From JBDIAG01 sp963835085 (GTDB lineage Bacteria; Actinomycetota; Actinomycetes; Actinomycetales; CAWJMD01), in NCBI GenBank assembly GCA_963835085.1, contig CAWIED010000001.1, positions 3,534,001 to 3,598,000 of the forward strand: DNA of 64,000 nucleotides. The letters run 5' to 3'. Of this stretch, positions 61,055 through 64,000 are shown piece by piece (position 1 is the stretch's first letter; every line of letters starts with the position of its first letter). The notes beneath the pieces are model-generated. The model saw only the letters and a list, made by a program, of their open reading frames with translations, did no database searches and was not told the origin of the DNA. The position numbers were made by a program, and so were the translations under genes.

Positions 61055-63232
61055 TCAGGTGAGGATGACGAGTTCCTGCGTGGCCCGGGTCATCGCCACG
61101 TAGCGATCGACCGCACCCTCGATGCCCTGGCCGAACCGTTCCGGGTCGAGGAGGACGACCAGATCGAACTCGAGTCCCTTCGCCAGTTCCGGGGTCAGTC
61201 GCCGAACCCGGGACGACATCGGAATCATGCCGTCGCTGTCATCGAGACCGATGACGCAGGCGATTCCATCGGGCCGAGTGACCTGCCAGGTGTCGATCAC
61301 CGCGGCCAGCTCTGACGCAGCGCCGTGCACGACCGGGATGCCGGTGCTGCGGATGGACGTCGGCACGTTCGCGTCCGGGAGCATGGCGTGGATGACCGGC
61401 TCGGCCTCGGTCATGATCTCCACCGGCGTCCGGTAGTTGATGCTGAGGGAGGCGAGCTGGATCCGGTCGAGCCCGACCCGCTCGAGCCGTTCCTGCCATG
61501 ACTCCACGAACCCGTGTCTGGCCTGAGCGCGGTCTCCGACGATGGTGAAGCTGCGCGACGGGCAGCGCAGCAGCAGCATCTGCCACTCCGCATCGGTCAG
61601 TTCCTGCGCCTCGTCCACGACGATGTGCGCGAACGGGCCGGCGAGCCGGTCGGGGTCAGGACTCGACAGAACGGTCTCGTCCGCCAGCGCATTCTGCAGG
61701 TCCTCGCCGCGGAGCATCGACATCACGGCCATCTCGGAGTCGTCCGACTCGATCAGGTGCTCGACCACACGTGACATCGATTCCTGCCGATCGGCGACTG
61801 CGGCCTCGTACCGCTGTCGACGGCGAGCTGCTTCCGGGTCACCGAGTCGCTGCCTGGCAGCGTCCAGGAGCGGCAGGTCGGAGACAGTCCAGGCCTCAGC
61901 GTCCCGGCGCTGCAACTGCTGGACCTCGTCGCGATCGAGCCAGGGCGCACACCGGCGCAGGTACGCGGGCACAGTCCACAGATCACCCACCAGGTCGGTG
62001 GCTTCGAGCAGCGGCCACGCCCGGTTGAAGGTCGTGCGCAGCTCCCTGTTCTGCAGCAACGATTTTCGGAGCAGATCGGGCGGTGCGTCGTGCTCCTCCA
62101 TCAGCTCTGTGTGCTTGTCGATCAGGATGGTCAGCAGTTCTTCCCAGACCCGCTCACGAGCCTCGTTGTGCGCGGCACCCGGTTCCGCGGCATCGAATGC
62201 CTCGGACCAATCGTCGGCACTCAGCCAGATATCCGACCAGGGGGTCGTCACCGTCAGCGGCGTCGTGGGCGGCTCCTCGTACAACCGGACGGCGGCCTCG
62301 ATCGCGGTCACCAGGTTCGCCGATGACTTGAGCCGGGCCACGTTCGGGTCGGCTTCGATCGTTGCCGTGGCGCCCTCGGGAACGAGGTCTCGCAGCGTGC
62401 AGGTCTGCACACCCTCCTCGCCGAGACTGGGCAGGACGTCGGAGACGTACGCGAGATAGGGCTGGTGCGGACCGACGAACAGCACGCCGCCCCGGCGGTG
62501 GCCCAGGCGCGGATCGGAGTAGAGCAGGTAGGCGGTGTGGTGCAGAGCGACGACCGTCTTGCCGGTGCCCGGACCGCCGTCGACGACGAGAGCGCCGCGC
62601 GATCCCGCCCGGATGATGGCGTCCTGGTCGGCTTGGATGGTGCCGAGCACGTCGCGCATCCGGGCCGATCGGTTGCTGCCCAGACTGGCGATGAAGGCGG
62701 ACTGGTCGTCGAGCGCGGCATGTCCGATCAACCCCTCCGGCGTGAACACCTCGTCCCAGTAGTCGCTGACCCGGCCGCGGGTCCAGCGATACCTGCGCCG
62801 GCTGGCAAGCCCCAGCGGGTTGGCGTGGGTGGCGGCGAAGAACGGCTCCGCCGCCGGTGAGCGCCAGTCGACCAGCAGACGACGACCTTCGCCATCGGTA
62901 AGCCCGAGCCGACCGACGTACACGGGCTCCGGATCGTGGGCACTGACCATCCGGCCGAGGCAGAGGTCCAGACCGAAGCGACGCAGCGTGCGCAGCCGAC
63001 CGGTCAACCGGTGGATCTCCAGGTCCCGGTCCATCGCCGCCTGACCTGCGCCGCCGGGCGCCTTGCGCTCGGCGTCGAGCCGCTCGGAAAGGTCGGCGAT
63101 CGAGCGCTCCAAGCTTTCCGCGATGGCCGCGAAGTGCGCCTCGTCAGCGGCGATCAGACTCGGCTCGGCCTTGGCGACCAGCTGGTCAGAAAGGTCGAAC
63201 GCCTTGATAGTCAACGGATTCACTCTCGTCAC
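61055..63232 (-). CDS. helR: HelD/HelR-type RNA polymerase recycling ATPase
   Basis: A 725-residue UvrD-like ATPase. The N-terminal ~90 residues form a coiled-coil arm, as in HelD proteins that insert into RNA polymerase channels. Walker A GGPGTGKT is at 219-226; Walker B is HIVVDEAQELTD; helicase motifs SLSINYRTP and VAMTRATQELVIL follow. HelR removes stalled or rifamycin-bound RNA polymerase from DNA and gives rifamycin tolerance in Streptomyces. A rifamycin-associated-element-like repeat lies 45 bases upstream. Confidence 0.9.
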   Translation of the reverse strand: MTRVNPLTIKAFDLSDQLVAKAEPSLIAADEAHFAAIAESLERSIADLSERLDAERKAPGGAGQAAMDRDLEIHRLTGRLRTLRRFGLDLCLGRMVSAHDPEPVYVGRLGLTDGEGRRLLVDWRSPAAEPFFAATHANPLGLASRRRYRWTRGRVSDYWDEVFTPEGLIGHAALDDQSAFIASLGSNRSARMRDVLGTIQADQDAIIRAGSRGALVVDGGPGTGKTVVALHHTAYLLYSDPRLGHRRGGVLFVGPHQPYLAYVSDVLPSLGEEGVQTCTLRDLVPEGATATIEADPNVARLKSSANLVTAIEAAVRLYEEPPTTPLTVTTPWSDIWLSADDWSEAFDAAEPGAAHNEARERVWEELLTILIDKHTELMEEHDAPPDLLRKSLLQNRELRTTFNRAWPLLEATDLVGDLWTVPAYLRRCAPWLDRDEVQQLQRRDAEAWTVSDLPLLDAARQRLGDPEAARRRQRYEAAVADRQESMSRVVEHLIESDDSEMAVMSMLRGEDLQNALADETVLSSPDPDRLAGPFAHIVVDEAQELTDAEWQMLLLRCPSRSFTIVGDRAQARHGFVESWQERLERVGLDRIQLASLSINYRTPVEIMTEAEPVIHAMLPDANVPTSIRSTGIPVVHGAASELAAVIDTWQVTRPDGIACVIGLDDSDGMIPMSSRVRRLTPELAKGLEFDLVVLLDPERFGQGIEGAVDRYVAMTRATQELVILT

Positions 63233-63276
63233 GCCCCCACGCTCGTTGGTCAGGACGACGATTGTGCGGCAGCACC

Positions 63277-63296
63277 GGGGCCTTGCCGCAAGCCCC
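63277..63296 (-). promoter_or_regulatory. Rifamycin-associated element (RAE)-like inverted repeat
   Basis: On the minus strand the 20 bases read GGGGCTTGCGGCAAGGCCCC, an inverted repeat matching my memory of the RAE consensus placed before rifamycin-induced genes including helR. A possible -10, CACAAT, lies about 19 bases downstream of TTGCGG within the repeat. The position and gene identity agree. Confidence 0.8.
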
Positions 63297-63370
63297 CCAC
63301 TGCGCTATATGTTGAGAATGGAGGGAAGTGCATCCCGACAGTGCCAGCACCTCACTCTCCTGCCAGCACC

Positions 63371-64000
63371 TCATTCCGGCTGCGCTCGCAAGTACCTCCC
63401 GAAGTGCGGCACGGAGAAAGCGATCTGACCCCGCTCGGCCGACCAGACCAACCCCTTCTTGAGCAACGCGTCCCTGGCCGGCGACAACGACTGGGGTTTG
63501 CGGCCGAGCGTCTTGGCGATCTCTGCCGTCTGCACCGGGCCATCTCCGAATTCAGCGCCGAGGTCGGCCATGGCACGCATGTACTCGCGCTCGGCGGGCG
63601 TGGCCCGGTCGTAGCGCGAGCCGAAAAAGCCCACCGCCAGCTCGGCCTCCGCATCGGGGGCAGCCACGGCCACGTCGGCAGCGGTGATGGGCGAGACCAC
63701 CGCACTGTCCCAGACCGCCTTGCCGTAGGCCTGCACGAAGTACGGATACCCGTCGGTCGCGCTGTACAGCACGTCCAAGGCCTCCGCCTCGAAGGCGGCG
63801 CCCTCGTCGTGAGCCGGGGCCACCAGGGCCCGGTCGGCCTGGGCGCGGTCGAGCCGATCGATGCGCACGTACCGAAACAGCCTCTCGCTGTATGACTTCG
63901 AGGCCGACAGCACCGCCGGCAGATGCGGCAGCCCGGCCCCCACCACGATCAACGGCAGCCCCTGCTGGCTCAGTTCGTGACACGCCGCGCACAGCGCCGA
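63371..64000 (-). CDS. AAA ATPase-type protein, C-terminal part (5' end outside window)
   Basis: The frame is open to base 64000, so the start is beyond the window. The visible ~209 residues begin with SALCAACHELSQQGLPLIVVGAGLP, which resembles the sensor-1 strand and following loop of Orc1/Cdc6-like AAA proteins. Then come LFRYVRIDRLD, the YPYFVQAYGKAVWD block of the lid domain, and a winged-helix-like end (PVQTAEIAKTLGRKPQSLSPARDALLKKGLVW). Walker motifs would be in the missing part. No function is assigned. Confidence 0.8.
   Translation of the reverse strand, partial: SALCAACHELSQQGLPLIVVGAGLPHLPAVLSASKSYSERLFRYVRIDRLDRAQADRALVAPAHDEGAAFEAEALDVLYSATDGYPYFVQAYGKAVWDSAVVSPITAADVAVAAPDAEAELAVGFFGSRYDRATPAEREYMRAMADLGAEFGDGPVQTAEIAKTLGRKPQSLSPARDALLKKGLVWSAERGQIAFSVPHFGRYLRAQPE

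Noticed and set aside
1..64000. CRISPR arrays, rRNA, prophage or integrative element
   Set aside because: No regularly spaced repeats of CRISPR type, no rRNA blocks and no integrase or phage structural genes were seen.

Overview
The window is high-GC, densely coded DNA from an actinobacterium. Signs are GTG starts, ATGA/GTGA stop-start overlaps, a DUF222/13E12 HNH gene, a DUF5926 gene, HelR, a Roadblock/GTPase locus, paired clpP genes and an isorenieratene-type carotenoid cluster. A Micrococcales or Kineosporiales-like lineage is plausible, but the sequence alone does not fix genus or family. No rRNA, tRNA or CRISPR array was seen, and no gene-free stretch exceeds 300 bases.

Layout. 1-8.8 kb: TetR C-terminal fragment, pgi, a FUSC exporter, an alpha/beta hydrolase with a WXG100-like small partner, an M13 metallopeptidase and a PIMT-type methyltransferase. 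8.8-17 kb: purB, a CPBP protease, a VOC protein, an AlkB homologue with a good SOS-box candidate, a LolA-like protein/ABC operon and a zinc-ribbon SDR. 17-18.7 kb: a Roadblock - GTPase - Roadblock operon whose GTPase reading frame is interrupted by an in-frame TAG directly followed by GTG. 18.9-28.5 kb: two carotenoid blocks, crtYc-crtYd-crtT-crtU (+) and idi-crtE-crtI (-), separated by a sulfonate/nitrate-type ABC transporter; phytoene synthase (crtB) is not in the window.

28.5-36.3 kb: a Phd-type toxin-antitoxin-like pair behind a perfect palindrome, an aldo/keto reductase with a Gfo/Idh/MocA oxidoreductase, a Nei-type glycosylase, serS, an MFS transporter and a diacylglycerol kinase-like protein. 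36.3-39.1 kb: mobile DNA, namely an HNH 13E12 gene and an IS5-family element with matching terminal repeats and a likely -1 frameshift. 39.1-50.6 kb: inositol-phosphatase family protein, aldo/keto reductase, LtrA, larB-larC, a large membrane protein, an IS630-derived protein with a degraded catalytic triad, LacI regulator, GT2 glycosyltransferase and arginine deiminase. 50.6-64 kb: DUF5926, an anti-sigma-like ATPase, GDPD, a GGDEF-EAL protein, a two-domain VOC protein, a DHA2 exporter with an unusual tail, an XRE regulator facing a pap2-clpP-clpP operon, helR with a rifamycin-associated-element-like site, and a partial AAA ATPase.

Points that deserve attention: the amber-split GTPase, the helR upstream element, the SOS-box candidate at alkB, the G-tract run at the crtYc/crtYd junction, the catalytically degenerate IS630 protein, and the carotenoid block split by a transporter.
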